Of a stretch of 64,000 nucleotides of DNA, positions 7,296 to 16,101 are shown in pieces. The translations under genes and the position numbers were made by a program. Below the pieces are notes generated by a model. That model saw nothing but the letters and a program-made list of their open reading frames with translations, did not search any database and had not been told where the DNA came from. The DNA is from Bacteroidetes bacterium 2013_40CM_41_45 (GTDB taxonomy: Bacteria > Bacteroidota > Bacteroidia > AKYH767-A > 2013-40CM-41-45), in contig NGFH01000002.1 in NCBI GenBank assembly GCA_002215675.1, forward strand, positions 285,887 to 349,886. Reading direction: 5' to 3'. Every line of letters begins with the position of its first letter. Positions within the stretch are counted from its first letter, which is position 1.

Positions 7296-9410
7296 ATGAC
7301 CGGCCAGCCGAAAAATATTTTTATTCTCCGGATAAGGATTTCCTTGTTCCTAATCCTGTTATTTTCCTTTTCTTCTGAAATTTCTTTTGCCCAGAGAGAA
7401 GGATACCTGCAGATTTTCGGCAACATCCGGAAGGATACCAAAAATCTTGAGGGCGCTGAAATAAAAGTCATGAAAAATAATGCTGCCGTCCAGACTCTTT
7501 ATACCACGGCAAATGGGAAGTTTGTTTTCAATCTGCCGCTGAACGGAGAATATACTGTATCGATAGGCAAGCCGGGGTTGCTTGGCAAAAGCATCAGCGT
7601 TTCTACTGTTGTTCCGGATGACCAAAAGGATATTATCTTTTCATATAAGTTCAATGTTGATTTAATTCCTGCTGTGGGCGATGCCGCACAGGCGGAAGCG
7701 CTGAGCAAGCCCATTGCAAAAATTGCATACAGCCAGACGTACGAAGATTTTGATTACGACCAGGAGTATACAAAACAAGCCAAGGCACAAGTTGACCAAG
7801 TAGTTAAGGATGCTGCAGTGAAAGCCCGTGCGGACTCCATGGCAATGGCAGAAGCCACAAAGAAACGCAAGCAGGAAGAAGAGCTTGCAAAACAAAAGGC
7901 CGATGTCGAGGCAAAAGCGAGGGCGAAAGCTCAGGCGGACTCCATGGCTTTTGCTGAAAAGTTAAAAGCCGAGGCGGCAGGAAGAGCAAGAATTGAAGCA
8001 GAGAAAAAACATAAAGCAGATTCCACTGCGGCAGCACAGGTAGAAATTAAGCGAAAGCAGGACGAGGAACAGGCACGCTTGAAAGCAGAGGCGGAAGCAA
8101 AAGTAAAAGCAAAAGCCCAGGCAGATTCCGTTGCGCTTGCAGGAAAATTAAAAGCCGAAGCCGCAGAACGGGTAAGACTTGAAGCAGAGAAAAAGCACAA
8201 AGCAGATTCCACGGCAGCAGCCCAGGCAGAAATTAAACGAAAGCAGGACGAGGACCAGGCACGTGTAAAAGCGGAAGCTGAAGCGCAAGCTAAAGCTAAA
8301 GCTCAGACAGAAGCAGCAGAACGAGCAAAAATTGAAGCAGAGAAGAAACGCAAAGCGGATTCTACCTCAACAGCCCAGGCTGAAGTTAAGCGAAAGCAAC
8401 AGGAAGAACAGGCACGCCTGAAAGCAGAAGCAGATGCAAAAACTGCAGCGGCAACGGCTGCAGCAGCAGAGAAAGCAAAGCAGGGCGCAGAAGCGACAGC
8501 TCGTGTGGAAGCAGAGAAAAAACGTAAAGCAGATTCCACCGCATCAGCACAGGCAGAGTCTAAGCGCAAGCAAGCAGAGGATCAGGCGCGTTTAAAGGCT
8601 GAGGCCGATGCAAAGGCAGCAGCAGATGCCAAAGCGGCAGCAGAGTTGAAGCGCAAACAGGAACAAGAAGCAAGAACAAAAGAACTTGCAGACTCATCGG
8701 CACGTGTCGAAGCGCTTAAAAAAGATGCTGAAGAAAAAGAACGCATGAGCAGAGAAAGTAAGGCGCGGGCTGATTCTGTGAGCAAGGCACAGGAGATATT
8801 GCTTGCCAGGCAGAGAGCAGAAGCAAAAGAAAATGAGAGGATTAAAGCCGAGAAAGATTCTGCTACACGCGCTGAACAATTTCGGAAGGAAGCAAGAGAC
8901 AGGGCATACAACGATTCTGTAAAAGCAGCCAAGGCAGAAGCGGATGCCAAAATACGTGCTCAGGCTGATGAGAAATCCAGGGAAGAGGCGCGCAAGAAAA
9001 CTGAAGCGGATGCCATGACCAAAGCAAAAGCGGATTCGATAGCGAGGGAGAATGAAATACGCAAGCAGAAAGCTATCCAGGACAGGGAAGCAAAAGCCGC
9101 AGCAGAATTGCAAGCGAAAAAGGATGCGCTGGCCAGAGCTAATGCTGAACGCGAAAAGGAAGTAAAGAAAGAAGTTGTCGCTCCGGTTATTGAGGAGAAG
9201 AATTACCCCGAGGGAATAACTGAAGAAACCAAAACAGAACCTAACCGCTCTATTTTAAAAACGGTTATCAAGCGCGAGGGTCTTACGGTAGTGTTCCAAA
9301 AAATTACATACACCTGGGGCGCGATTTACTTCTTTAAAAACGAAACCAGTATTTCAGAAAGCGTTTACGACCTTGAAGTAAAAAAACAGAAGGACTATTT
9401 TAATAAATAA
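7296..9410 (+). CDS. Exported protein with carboxypeptidase-like regulatory domain and a long Ala/Lys/Glu-rich coiled coil
   Basis: A 704-residue protein in three parts. After an N-terminal hydrophobic signal (about 8-33, ending ISFAQ) comes a carboxypeptidase-regulatory-like beta domain (about 35-120: GNIRKDTKNLEGAEIKV, then NGKFVFNLPLNGEYTVSIGKPG). Residues about 155-625 are almost entirely Ala, Lys, Glu, Arg and Gln, with recurring modules such as KADSTAAAQ, RKQDEEQARLKAEAEAK and RAKIEAEKK. They predict a very long helix or coiled coil, like the periplasm-spanning part of TolA. A compact beta-rich C-terminal domain follows (NRSILKTVIKREGLTVVFQKITYTWGAIYFFKN). I infer a periplasmic spacer or tether between two globular ends. 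The molecular function is unknown, and composition alone would make database matches misleading. Confidence 0.75.
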   Translation: MTGQPKNIFILRIRISLFLILLFSFSSEISFAQREGYLQIFGNIRKDTKNLEGAEIKVMKNNAAVQTLYTTANGKFVFNLPLNGEYTVSIGKPGLLGKSISVSTVVPDDQKDIIFSYKFNVDLIPAVGDAAQAEALSKPIAKIAYSQTYEDFDYDQEYTKQAKAQVDQVVKDAAVKARADSMAMAEATKKRKQEEELAKQKADVEAKARAKAQADSMAFAEKLKAEAAGRARIEAEKKHKADSTAAAQVEIKRKQDEEQARLKAEAEAKVKAKAQADSVALAGKLKAEAAERVRLEAEKKHKADSTAAAQAEIKRKQDEDQARVKAEAEAQAKAKAQTEAAERAKIEAEKKRKADSTSTAQAEVKRKQQEEQARLKAEADAKTAAATAAAAEKAKQGAEATARVEAEKKRKADSTASAQAESKRKQAEDQARLKAEADAKAAADAKAAAELKRKQEQEARTKELADSSARVEALKKDAEEKERMSRESKARADSVSKAQEILLARQRAEAKENERIKAEKDSATRAEQFRKEARDRAYNDSVKAAKAEADAKIRAQADEKSREEARKKTEADAMTKAKADSIARENEIRKQKAIQDREAKAAAELQAKKDALARANAEREKEVKKEVVAPVIEEKNYPEGITEETKTEPNRSILKTVIKREGLTVVFQKITYTWGAIYFFKNETSISESVYDLEVKKQKDYFNK

Positions 9411-9412
9411 AT

Positions 9413-10303
9413 TTATTTCCTGAAATACTCAGCTACTACCAGGTCTTTGCTTCCGGCAGTGTATTGATAAAAACCTTTTCCTGTTTTCACTCCTAAATTT
9501 CCAGCCATTACCATATTGCTCAAGAGTGGGCATGGTGCGTACTGCGGATTGCCGAATCCTTCCTGCAAAACATTCATGATGTTGAGGCATACATCAAGCC
9601 CAATGAAATCGGCAAGCTGAAGCGGGCCCATAGGGTGTGCCAGACCCAGTTTCATTACCGTATCAATTTCTTCAACACCGGCAACACCCTCATGCAGGGT
9701 GCGAATGGCTTCATTAATCATAGGCATAAGGACGCGGTTTGAAACGAAGCCCGGGTAATCGTTAACTTCTACAGGGGTCTTTCCTAACTTTTGAGACAAG
9801 CTCATAACGGTTTTGGTTACCTCGTCAGAAGTGGAAAAGCCGCGGATAATTTCCACCAGCTTCATTACCGGCACGGGATTAAAAAAATGCATGCCTATAA
9901 CTTTATCCCGTCTTTTGGTTTGTGCGGCAATGCTTGTAATAGAAATAGAAGAAGTGTTGGTGGCGAGAATTGCAGAAGCAGGAGCAAGCAAATCAAGCTC
10001 TATAAAAATTTCTTTTTTCAGCTTGATGTTTTCTGTTGCTGCTTCAATAACGAGCTCGGTATTTTTTACCGCATCTGAAAGTGCGGTGTGTAAAGAAATA
10101 TTTTTCAGCGTGCTTTCTTTGACATCAGCGGTGATAGCGCCTTTGCTTACCTGGCGGTCCAGGTTTTTGGAAATAGTAGAAAGCGCCTTATCCAGAAATT
10201 CTTTTGAAACATCGCAGAGTGAAACCGCGAAACCATTCTGGGCAAAAACATGAGCGATACCGTTGCCCATGGTGCCAGCTCCGATGACTGTAATATTTTT
10301 CAT
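9413..10303 (-). CDS. 3-hydroxybutyryl-CoA (3-hydroxyacyl-CoA) dehydrogenase
   Basis: NAD-dependent oxidation of L-3-hydroxyacyl-CoA to 3-ketoacyl-CoA (or the reverse) in short-chain fatty acid metabolism. The 296-residue length is that of the stand-alone enzyme. The N-terminal Rossmann motif is GAGTMGNGIAHVFAQNG (about 8-24). The catalytic His lies in GMHFFNPVPVMKLVE, and the dimerisation/substrate domain contains PGFVSNRVLMPMINEAI and GLAHPMGPLQLADFIGLD. It stands alone between convergent and same-strand neighbours, with no other beta-oxidation genes in the window. Confidence 0.94.
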   Translation of the reverse strand: MKNITVIGAGTMGNGIAHVFAQNGFAVSLCDVSKEFLDKALSTISKNLDRQVSKGAITADVKESTLKNISLHTALSDAVKNTELVIEAATENIKLKKEIFIELDLLAPASAILATNTSSISITSIAAQTKRRDKVIGMHFFNPVPVMKLVEIIRGFSTSDEVTKTVMSLSQKLGKTPVEVNDYPGFVSNRVLMPMINEAIRTLHEGVAGVEEIDTVMKLGLAHPMGPLQLADFIGLDVCLNIMNVLQEGFGNPQYAPCPLLSNMVMAGNLGVKTGKGFYQYTAGSKDLVVAEYFRK

Positions 10304-10469
10304 GCCTCAAATATAAAGCATAAGAACGAAGAGATATGTTTGGGAAGCGATTTTCGTATTGCCGCTAACGAAGAAGTGATTAAAAAATTATTTCTTTTAA
10401 TCTAAAGGTTATCGGTACACTCGACTTTCCATTCAGGGCAAAACTGTTTTATCTTGGGTACATTGTTTT

Positions 10470-11177
10470 TTAAAATCCAACTTCAAATGCTCCGCGAACA
10501 AAATTAGTTTTATTGTTTTCAAACCCTTTGGAGAACCCTGTTATAAAAGTAATATCATGAGCAAAAGCGAACCATATTTGCGGAACCAACGAGCCGTTCT
10601 TTTCTTCAAAATCGTATTTAGCTTCGGCACCCAGACGTACTATATTTGTAATGTGTTGCCGAAAACCCGCAGCTGCATTAAATGAACCCTTATGGTTATG
10701 CAGAGAAATTTCTTCTGTCAAATTAAGAGTAAAGTTGGTATTTTCAGAGAAATCTTTTGACAAAATTAATTTTGGCTCTAAAGCGTAATGCCATTCATTA
10801 ATTTCTTTAACCGATGAAAATTCCATGGACGCTGCCATGTCAACAGGCATCTCATTTTCTTCTCCAAATCGAAATCGGGTTTCAATTCTTCCTCCTGAAA
10901 AAAATGAATTTTGACCAATGCCGCTTTGAAGAGTCCCCCTGCCATCAATCATCCAGTGCTCGGTGATGCCGTATTCAGCGGCTATATTATTTCTGAAAAA
11001 TCGTTGATTCTGATTTCGCAAATAGCCGTAATCAAACCAATACTCCGGTTCAAATTCCATTCGTTGCAAAGTGAGAAAAACGAAAGTTTCATCAAGGTAA
11101 TCATCACGATGGGAGGATACGCTTAATGGAAATGTTGCTATAATCAACATTGTTACTAAAGCAAGTTTCTTCACCAC
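10470..11177 (-). CDS. Predicted outer-membrane beta-barrel protein of unknown function
   Basis: A 235-residue protein with a signal peptide (about 1-21) and alternating hydrophobic/polar strands rich in aromatic residues to the end. The terminal Phe (RGAFEVGF) is typical of BamA-recognised barrels. Examples of strand-like segments are EYGITEHWMIDGRGTL, HYALEPKLILSKDF and TNFTLNLTEEISLH. It resembles small transport-type or DUF2490-like barrels in architecture, but I do not recognise a specific family. The start is GTG, with a second GTG directly after it. A perfect 8-bp hairpin lies just upstream at 11213-11232. Confidence 0.6.
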   Translation of the reverse strand: MVKKLALVTMLIIATFPLSVSSHRDDYLDETFVFLTLQRMEFEPEYWFDYGYLRNQNQRFFRNNIAAEYGITEHWMIDGRGTLQSGIGQNSFFSGGRIETRFRFGEENEMPVDMAASMEFSSVKEINEWHYALEPKLILSKDFSENTNFTLNLTEEISLHNHKGSFNAAAGFRQHITNIVRLGAEAKYDFEEKNGSLVPQIWFAFAHDITFITGFSKGFENNKTNFVRGAFEVGF

Positions 11178-11212
11178 TTAAGTTTTCTGCCTCGTTTCTT
11201 GTTTTCTGCGCC

Positions 11213-11232
11213 GTCAGGTCCTTCGACCTGAC
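11213..11232. repeat. Perfect 8-bp stem-loop between two minus-strand genes
   Basis: GTCAGGTC, loop CTTC, then GACCTGAC. It lies downstream of the SdpI-like gene (minus strand) but lacks a T-run on either side, so it may be a short interspersed palindrome and not an intrinsic terminator. Confidence 0.6.
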
Positions 11233-11265
11233 AGTATAGGAAAGTTGCCCTGTGTTTAAAGGTAT

Positions 11266-11610
11266 TTAGTTTTTATCCTTAGAACTTCCGTCAGGGTTAA
11301 AATTTTTTGAAAGTTTTATTTCAGTAAGTATAACTGATAAAATTACAGCGATAAGAAAAAAAGAGAATGATATTTTCAGCGAGCTCTTATTGAATGCCAC
11401 GGCAATAATAGCGTTGATAATAAATGAAACGATAGTGAGAAGGAGGAGGTAATTAGCCGAAGTTTTATTTGCAAAGTTCCACACAGAAATATTTTTGCGT
11501 GCAAGAATTGTTCTATAGCCGTAAATCCAATTTATTTTTTTAGGGGGCAGCCATTTATAGATAGCAGCGAGTATCAATAAAGGAATCCAGGCGTATAAAA
11601 TGTTTATCAT
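11266..11610 (-). CDS. SdpI-family small membrane protein
   Basis: A 114-residue protein with an N-terminal hydrophobic helix, the motif PPKKINWIYGYRTILARKN followed by VWNFANKTSA, and two further hydrophobic helices (about 54-72 and 80-98). The GYRT...W.FAN pattern is the signature of the SdpI/YhfL membrane domain, named for the Bacillus immunity protein to toxin SdpC. Short stand-alone members are common in Bacteroidota, and their role is unknown. No toxin partner is visible nearby, so I would not infer immunity. The tail is Lys/Ser/Asp-rich (SSKDKN). Confidence 0.75.
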   Translation of the reverse strand: MINILYAWIPLLILAAIYKWLPPKKINWIYGYRTILARKNISVWNFANKTSANYLLLLTIVSFIINAIIAVAFNKSSLKISFSFFLIAVILSVILTEIKLSKNFNPDGSSKDKN

Positions 11611-11687
11611 ATGGTTAAGTATTTATGCCGTTCGTCAGAATGGTAAAATTACTGTAAAGACTAAATAAACAAAATAACCTAAACCTT

Positions 11688-13103
11688 TTATTTCCCTCTC
11701 CGCTGCAATACAATCACGATAGTATAAAACAGGATTTTAATATCCAGCGCGAGCGACATATTTTCAATATAAATCAAATCGAACTTAAGGCGCTGAATCA
11801 TTTGTTCTACGTTTTCGGCATAACCAAATTTTACCTGCCCCCATGAAGTAATTCCCGGGCGCACTTTATGCAGATGCCGGTAATGAGGAGCGATTTGCAT
11901 AATGCGGTCTATAAAATATTGCCGTTCGGGGCGAGGCCCAACGACTGACATATCGCCAAGAAGTACATTAAAAAACTGGGGCAATTCATCGAGGCGGCTT
12001 TTCCGGATTCTTCTGCCGAACGTAGTAATGCGTGAATCTGCTTTGCTTGATAGCTGTGGCACTTCTGCCTCTGCGCCTACAACCATGGAACGGAATTTAT
12101 AAATGCGGAACGGCTTACCATGCAGGCCAATTCTTTCGTGATGGTAAATCACAGGCCCTTTAGAAGACAATGCCACGCCCAATGCAATGGCTAAATAGAG
12201 AGGAGAAAAAATAATCAGTACGAATAGAGAAATCAGGATGTCCATGATTCTCTTGAGCGAATGCTGCCATGTGGGCATTATCTGGGGTGAGATTTCTATG
12301 AGCGCCGCGCCAAAAATGGAAGTCATTTTTACAGAGCCCGATAGAATGTCGTACATGTCGGGAATAATCTTAATGATGACGGGCATATCCTCGAGCTGGT
12401 TAATAATTCTGCCGATGTTTTCATGCTCCGATGACTCAATGGCAATAATAACTTCCTCCACTTCTTTTTCTTCAATCTGTTTTCGCAAACCGGTGTATTG
12501 CCCCAGGTGCGGAAGCAATCCATCGAGCTTATGCCCGTTGCTTCCTTCGATGTGAACAAAACCGAGGAAATGATTCCCCGCCAGCTTAGACGCCGATTCC
12601 ATTTCCTGGTAAAGTGTAAGAGCATTCTGGTTGCTGCCTACCAGTATGGTGTTAAAGACAATTTTCTTTTTCTGGATACGGTTGATGACGCTGGTTGAAA
12701 GAATCAATCGTATGAAAGCCGTGAGCCCGAACTGAAGTATGAAAAGCGTGAAGATGGTTTGGTAATAAGATTTGTAACTTATAATTACATCGTCCAGCAG
12801 CAGCGTAAAAAAGATAATGAGCACACCGATGAGCGAAACCGATAACGTTTGTCCAAGTTCTTTAAGCCGCGACCTGCGATACACATTCCTGTATGTGCCG
12901 GTGAGTGCATAAACGGCAATCCATAAAAACGGGATAAGCAGAATACCAATCCAGAATTTTTCATCGAGAGTAAACGGAACATTATGGCCTTCGCTGGTAA
13001 ACTCGACAAATAATTTCCGGTACGAATAAAATAGTCCCCAGGCAAGAACAGCAGCAACCCAGTCGCCAAAAATAAATTTAACGGTTTCGTACCTGCGTTT
13101 CAT
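11688..13103 (-). CDS. Polyprenyl-phosphate sugar-1-phosphate transferase (large WcaJ/EpsE-like PGT)
   Basis: Transfers a sugar-1-phosphate from a nucleotide sugar to undecaprenyl phosphate, the first membrane step of exopolysaccharide or O-unit synthesis. The 471-residue protein has four N-terminal transmembrane helices (about 10-125), a Rossmann-like CoA-binding-type domain (about 145-265) and the catalytic C-terminal domain (about 280-471). That domain shows KRIMDILISLFVLIIFSPL, KFRSMVVGAE, SRLDELPQFFNVLLGDMSVVGPRPER and the final PGITSWGQV. Its ATG shares one base with the TGA of the lipoprotein gene upstream, indicating translational coupling. A second, short-type transferase is fused to a ligase at 54159-55997, so the genome has at least two initiation enzymes. 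Confidence 0.92.
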   Translation of the reverse strand: MKRRYETVKFIFGDWVAAVLAWGLFYSYRKLFVEFTSEGHNVPFTLDEKFWIGILLIPFLWIAVYALTGTYRNVYRRSRLKELGQTLSVSLIGVLIIFFTLLLDDVIISYKSYYQTIFTLFILQFGLTAFIRLILSTSVINRIQKKKIVFNTILVGSNQNALTLYQEMESASKLAGNHFLGFVHIEGSNGHKLDGLLPHLGQYTGLRKQIEEKEVEEVIIAIESSEHENIGRIINQLEDMPVIIKIIPDMYDILSGSVKMTSIFGAALIEISPQIMPTWQHSLKRIMDILISLFVLIIFSPLYLAIALGVALSSKGPVIYHHERIGLHGKPFRIYKFRSMVVGAEAEVPQLSSKADSRITTFGRRIRKSRLDELPQFFNVLLGDMSVVGPRPERQYFIDRIMQIAPHYRHLHKVRPGITSWGQVKFGYAENVEQMIQRLKFDLIYIENMSLALDIKILFYTIVIVLQRRGK

Positions 13104-13954
13104 CAGAAGTGAACCACTTTTATATTGTCAAAAAATAATTGAGCATCTCCCACAGCGCTGTTACGTTCCATATGAATATAGGGTTTGAATCCAATGGCAT
13201 TGGGAAAAAGTGCAATACCATCTGTAAGGTTGATATAAATTTTTTTCCATTCCGGAGTTGCCCGGATAGTCAGTATAAAAATGTCATAAGTCTGCTGCAG
13301 GGTAACAGCATGCATGCCGATGGAAAACTCTGTGTTGGATTTATAATTCAGTTCCATATAAACAGAATTGTTTAGAGGAAGCTGGAGTGAATCACTCGGT
13401 TGACATTCAAAAACCGGATGAGCGGCATCGAGATAAGCAGCTCCTGTTCCTCCTTCAAACGAATTGGCGTTGTTAATCACAGTGTAATCTGTATCGCTAG
13501 CAGGGGTGGAAATAATATCATAACCCGGGCCGCTAAAAGATTCCTCCAGTGCAAAAATGGTTCCCGAAAAATAATGCACCACCGGGGAAATAGTAGTAAC
13601 CGAACCGCGTGTAAGATTGATGGTATCGTTATAAAAAGCATAGAACGGATAATACACCCGGGTGGCGGCGATTCCATTCACAATAATTCCGGCTCTTGCC
13701 AAGATGGCATGCGTTCCTTGGGCCAGTACAGGAATTGAAACCGGCATTTCATAAACCCCCAACGGCTGGTCGTCAACATAAAGCCATACGTCTGTAATTT
13801 TGTTTGCTGAGCTGCCTTGTGTTGCAGAATCGGTTACGAGCGAAATGCTTTCCACCCTTATATAAGAAGGAACATCCTCTGCCGGATTTATGATTTCGCA
13901 GGCAGTGAGGAAAAAAGAAAAAATTGAAATCAGCAGGAGTATATTAGCTCTCAT
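13103..13954 (-). CDS. Lipoprotein of unknown function, coupled to the sugar-phosphate transferase
   Basis: A 283-residue protein with a lipobox ending FFLTAC (Cys19), so a predicted lipoprotein. The N-terminal half looks like beta-sandwich material (ITDVWLYVDDQPLGVYEMPVSIPVLAQG). The C-terminal half (from about 120) resembles a jelly-roll or carbohydrate-binding-like fold with EWKKIYINLTDGIALFPNAIGFKPYIHME and LFFDNIKVVHF. I do not recognise a named family. Its stop overlaps the start of the sugar-phosphate transferase (TGATG), and it begins 26 nt after the Gfo/Idh gene. A role connected with exported polysaccharide is inferred from context only. Confidence 0.7.
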   Translation of the reverse strand: MRANILLLISIFSFFLTACEIINPAEDVPSYIRVESISLVTDSATQGSSANKITDVWLYVDDQPLGVYEMPVSIPVLAQGTHAILARAGIIVNGIAATRVYYPFYAFYNDTINLTRGSVTTISPVVHYFSGTIFALEESFSGPGYDIISTPASDTDYTVINNANSFEGGTGAAYLDAAHPVFECQPSDSLQLPLNNSVYMELNYKSNTEFSIGMHAVTLQQTYDIFILTIRATPEWKKIYINLTDGIALFPNAIGFKPYIHMERNSAVGDAQLFFDNIKVVHF

Positions 13955-13980
13955 CCATTAAGGTAATATTACCATACACT

Positions 13981-14964
13981 CTAAACGGAAAATGTGACTG
14001 AATATTTTAATTTTTCTGCCACGGCATGAGCTACCTTCAAAGCATTGTATCCGTCCTCCAGGGTAACGGGCGGTTCGGTATCTGAAATAATGCTTTGGAT
14101 AAAAGCGGTTAGCTCATCCTTTAGCGCATTAGCTTCACCGGTTTGGGGTGATTCAAAATAAATCTGCTTTCTGCCCTTGCTTCCCAAATCAATCACCACA
14201 TCTAAAGGACCCGGCTCACCGTCAAGATTTTTAAGGCGGATTATTTCAGAATTCTTTTTCAGGAAGTCAACAGATATGTAGGCATTATGCTGAAAGAAGC
14301 GGCTCTTGCGCATGTTCTTCATGGAAATGCGGCTTGCGGTGAGATTCGCTACACAGCCATTATCGAATTCAAGACGTGCGTTGGCTATGTCAGGCGAATC
14401 GCTTACAACGGCAACTCCGCTGGCGCTGATTTTTTTTACGGGCGATTTCACTACGCTGAGCACAATATCAATGTCATGTATCATCAGGTCGTGAATTACA
14501 GAAACATCGGTGCCGCGCGGGTTAAATTCGGCAAGGCGATGCGTTTCAATAAACATCGGGTTATTAAGGTAAGGCGCTGCAACAATAAAGGCCGGATTAA
14601 ACCGCTCGATATGTCCCACCTGGGCTTTCACATTTGCCTCATACGAAAGCTCCATTAATTTTTTTGCCTCGTCAACGGTTGCCGTCACTGGCTTTTCAAT
14701 AAAAACGTGCTTCGATTTTTTAATGGCATCCGATGCAAGTGCAAAATGGGTAAGGGTAGGGGTTACGATATCCAGCGCTTCGCATTGTTCCAGCAGTATG
14801 TGAACGCTGCTGAACGAACGAATGCCCGATTCTTTTTCCACGGTCTTTGCCCTGCTTCCGTCAGCATCATAAAAACCAACCACATTCACTTCAGGAATTT
14901 CCTTCAGCAGTTTCAGATGTATTTTACCAAGGTGGCCGGCACCAAGCACTCCTATATTAACCAT
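13981..14964 (-). CDS. Gfo/Idh/MocA-family NAD(P)-dependent oxidoreductase
   Basis: A sugar-type oxidoreductase of 328 residues. The N-terminal Rossmann motif is NIGVLGAGHLGKIHLKLL, followed by the family's EKPVTATVDEAKKLM (dinucleotide and catalytic Lys region). The central GHIERFNPAF and DLMIHDIDIVLS segments carry the His/Asp residues expected at the active site. The ATG at 14964 places the Rossmann strand at the N-terminus; an upstream TTG is unlikely. It heads the three-gene minus-strand unit with the lipoprotein and the sugar-phosphate transferase. This suggests a role in a nucleotide sugar or sugar lipid step, but the substrate is not readable from sequence. Confidence 0.88.
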   Translation of the reverse strand: MVNIGVLGAGHLGKIHLKLLKEIPEVNVVGFYDADGSRAKTVEKESGIRSFSSVHILLEQCEALDIVTPTLTHFALASDAIKKSKHVFIEKPVTATVDEAKKLMELSYEANVKAQVGHIERFNPAFIVAAPYLNNPMFIETHRLAEFNPRGTDVSVIHDLMIHDIDIVLSVVKSPVKKISASGVAVVSDSPDIANARLEFDNGCVANLTASRISMKNMRKSRFFQHNAYISVDFLKKNSEIIRLKNLDGEPGPLDVVIDLGSKGRKQIYFESPQTGEANALKDELTAFIQSIISDTEPPVTLEDGYNALKVAHAVAEKLKYSVTFSV

Positions 14965-14993
14965 GATTTTTTGGACGCACAAAAATAGAAATA

Positions 14994-15030
14994 GTTATAA
15001 GTTATACCGGATAGATATTATTAGTTATAC
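14994..15030 (+). repeat. GTTATAN heptamers in a divergent promoter gap
   Basis: GTTATAA and GTTATAC are adjacent (14994-15007), and another GTTATAC lies at 15024-15030. They sit between the divergent Gfo/Idh and pcm genes. Confidence 0.7.
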
Positions 15031-15044
15031 GCAGATTAGTTGAG

Positions 15045-15052
15045 TAATTTTG
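15045..15052 (+). promoter_or_regulatory. -7 box abutting the pcm start
   Basis: TAATTTTG matches TAnnTTTG and ends one base before the ATG at 15054. Transcription would begin near 15058-15060, which would favour the second in-frame ATG (15060) and a leaderless mRNA. Confidence 0.5.
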
Positions 15053-15053
15053 C

Positions 15054-15719
15054 ATGGAAATGCAGGAAAGGGACTCATATCGCCACCAGGGCTTAAGAAA
15101 AAAGCTTGTGGATAAAATAGGAAAGAAGGGAATCCACGATGAAAAAGTGCTTGCTGCCATAGGTAAAGTTCCCCGCCATCTTTTTCTGGACCCGGCTTTT
15201 ACCGAATTTGCTTACGAGGACCAACCCTTTCAAATCGGAGAGGGACAAACCATTTCACAGCCATTTACAGTTGCTTACCAAACTGCAATGCTTGAGGTAA
15301 AGAAAGGGGATAAGGTTCTTGAAATAGGAACCGGCTCGGGATACCAGGCAGCGGTGCTTTGCGAAATGGGCGCACGGGTTTACAGCGTTGAAAGACAAAA
15401 ATCGCTGTATGAAAAAGCAAAAAAGTTTTTGCCCTCACTCGGTTATATGGTGAAATTGTTTTATGGAGACGGCTACAAAGGGCTTCCCGCTTTTGCGCCG
15501 TTCGACAAAATTATTGTTACTGCTGCAGCGCCTTTTATTCCCGATGATTTAATTGCACAGCTTAAAGAAGGCGGCATACTTGTAATTCCCGTTGGAGCAG
15601 GGGAGACTCAAATAATGACGCGTATTGTAAAGCTTCCTGAAGGAAAACTCGACAAAAAAGAATTTGATTACTTCCGCTTTGTGCCGCTGCTGGAAGAAAA
15701 AAATTTCGGGAAGAAATAA
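15054..15719 (+). CDS. pcm: Protein-L-isoaspartate O-methyltransferase
   Basis: Methylates isoaspartyl residues in damaged proteins using S-adenosylmethionine. The 221-residue protein has PRHLFLDPAFTEFAYEDQP, the substrate loop GEGQTISQPFTVAYQTAML, the SAM-binding motif VLEIGTGSGYQAAVL (about 83-97), and the post-motifs KIIVTAAAP and LKEGGILVIPVG. The order and length are standard for bacterial PCMT. Two ATGs (15054 and 15060) are possible starts. The abutting -7 box makes the second attractive, changing the protein by only two residues. Confidence 0.94.
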   Translation: MEMQERDSYRHQGLRKKLVDKIGKKGIHDEKVLAAIGKVPRHLFLDPAFTEFAYEDQPFQIGEGQTISQPFTVAYQTAMLEVKKGDKVLEIGTGSGYQAAVLCEMGARVYSVERQKSLYEKAKKFLPSLGYMVKLFYGDGYKGLPAFAPFDKIIVTAAAPFIPDDLIAQLKEGGILVIPVGAGETQIMTRIVKLPEGKLDKKEFDYFRFVPLLEEKNFGKK

Positions 15720-15726
15720 AAACCTA

Positions 15727-16101
15727 TTACTTCTTTCCTTTAATTGCTACAAGATACCTTACAATGGCTTTAGAAGTGGAATCGGAGATGGGAGCGCCAA
15801 AGCTTTTGGCCATCTTGTCAACTATTTTCTGCCATGTCTTCTCCGGGAAGTCGGGTTGCATTTGTATATAGCGCAGCGAGTGGCATGTTATGCAGTTAGC
15901 TTTAAATGCTTCTGCTCCTGTTGTAAACAATTCAGCCCCTTCGGTATCGGGTAGCTTCACTTGTGTATCGTAAACATCTTTAGGCGAATTTTCTGCAACA
16001 GCCACGGTGTTTTTTTGTTCTTCGCTTTGGCATCCGGTACAGTACAGGAGAAGTGCTGTACTAAAGCAAAGAAAAAAAATTGTGTATTTGAGCCTGTTCA
16101 T
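15727..16101 (-). CDS. Lipoprotein monohaem cytochrome c, electron acceptor of the sulfite dehydrogenase (SorB-like)
   Basis: A 124-residue cytochrome with a lipobox-type leader (LLLYCTGC, acylated Cys probably 24), a haem c site CITCH at residues 70-74 and a probable axial Met at about 81. The C-terminal helix (SKAIVRYLVAIKGKK) closes a small class I-like fold. Its ATG overlaps the stop of the molybdenum oxidoreductase by 4 nt, so the two are almost certainly co-translated. By analogy to SorAB, it would accept electrons from sulfite oxidation and pass them to the respiratory chain. Both subunits appear lipid-anchored, unlike classic soluble SorAB. Confidence 0.85.
   Translation of the reverse strand: MNRLKYTIFFLCFSTALLLYCTGCQSEEQKNTVAVAENSPKDVYDTQVKLPDTEGAELFTTGAEAFKANCITCHSLRYIQMQPDFPEKTWQKIVDKMAKSFGAPISDSTSKAIVRYLVAIKGKK

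Noticed and set aside
7359-9113. Several long open frames antisense to the Ala/Lys-rich gene
   Set aside because: They arise because GCN/AAR/GAR-rich coding leaves the opposite strand without stops. Their products are Ser/Ala/Phe-rich with no domain, and the sense gene has a signal peptide and real domains at both ends.
10330-10469. Gap between the dehydrogenase and the barrel protein
   Set aside because: Checked on both strands; I see no hairpin, promoter box or repeat worth listing.
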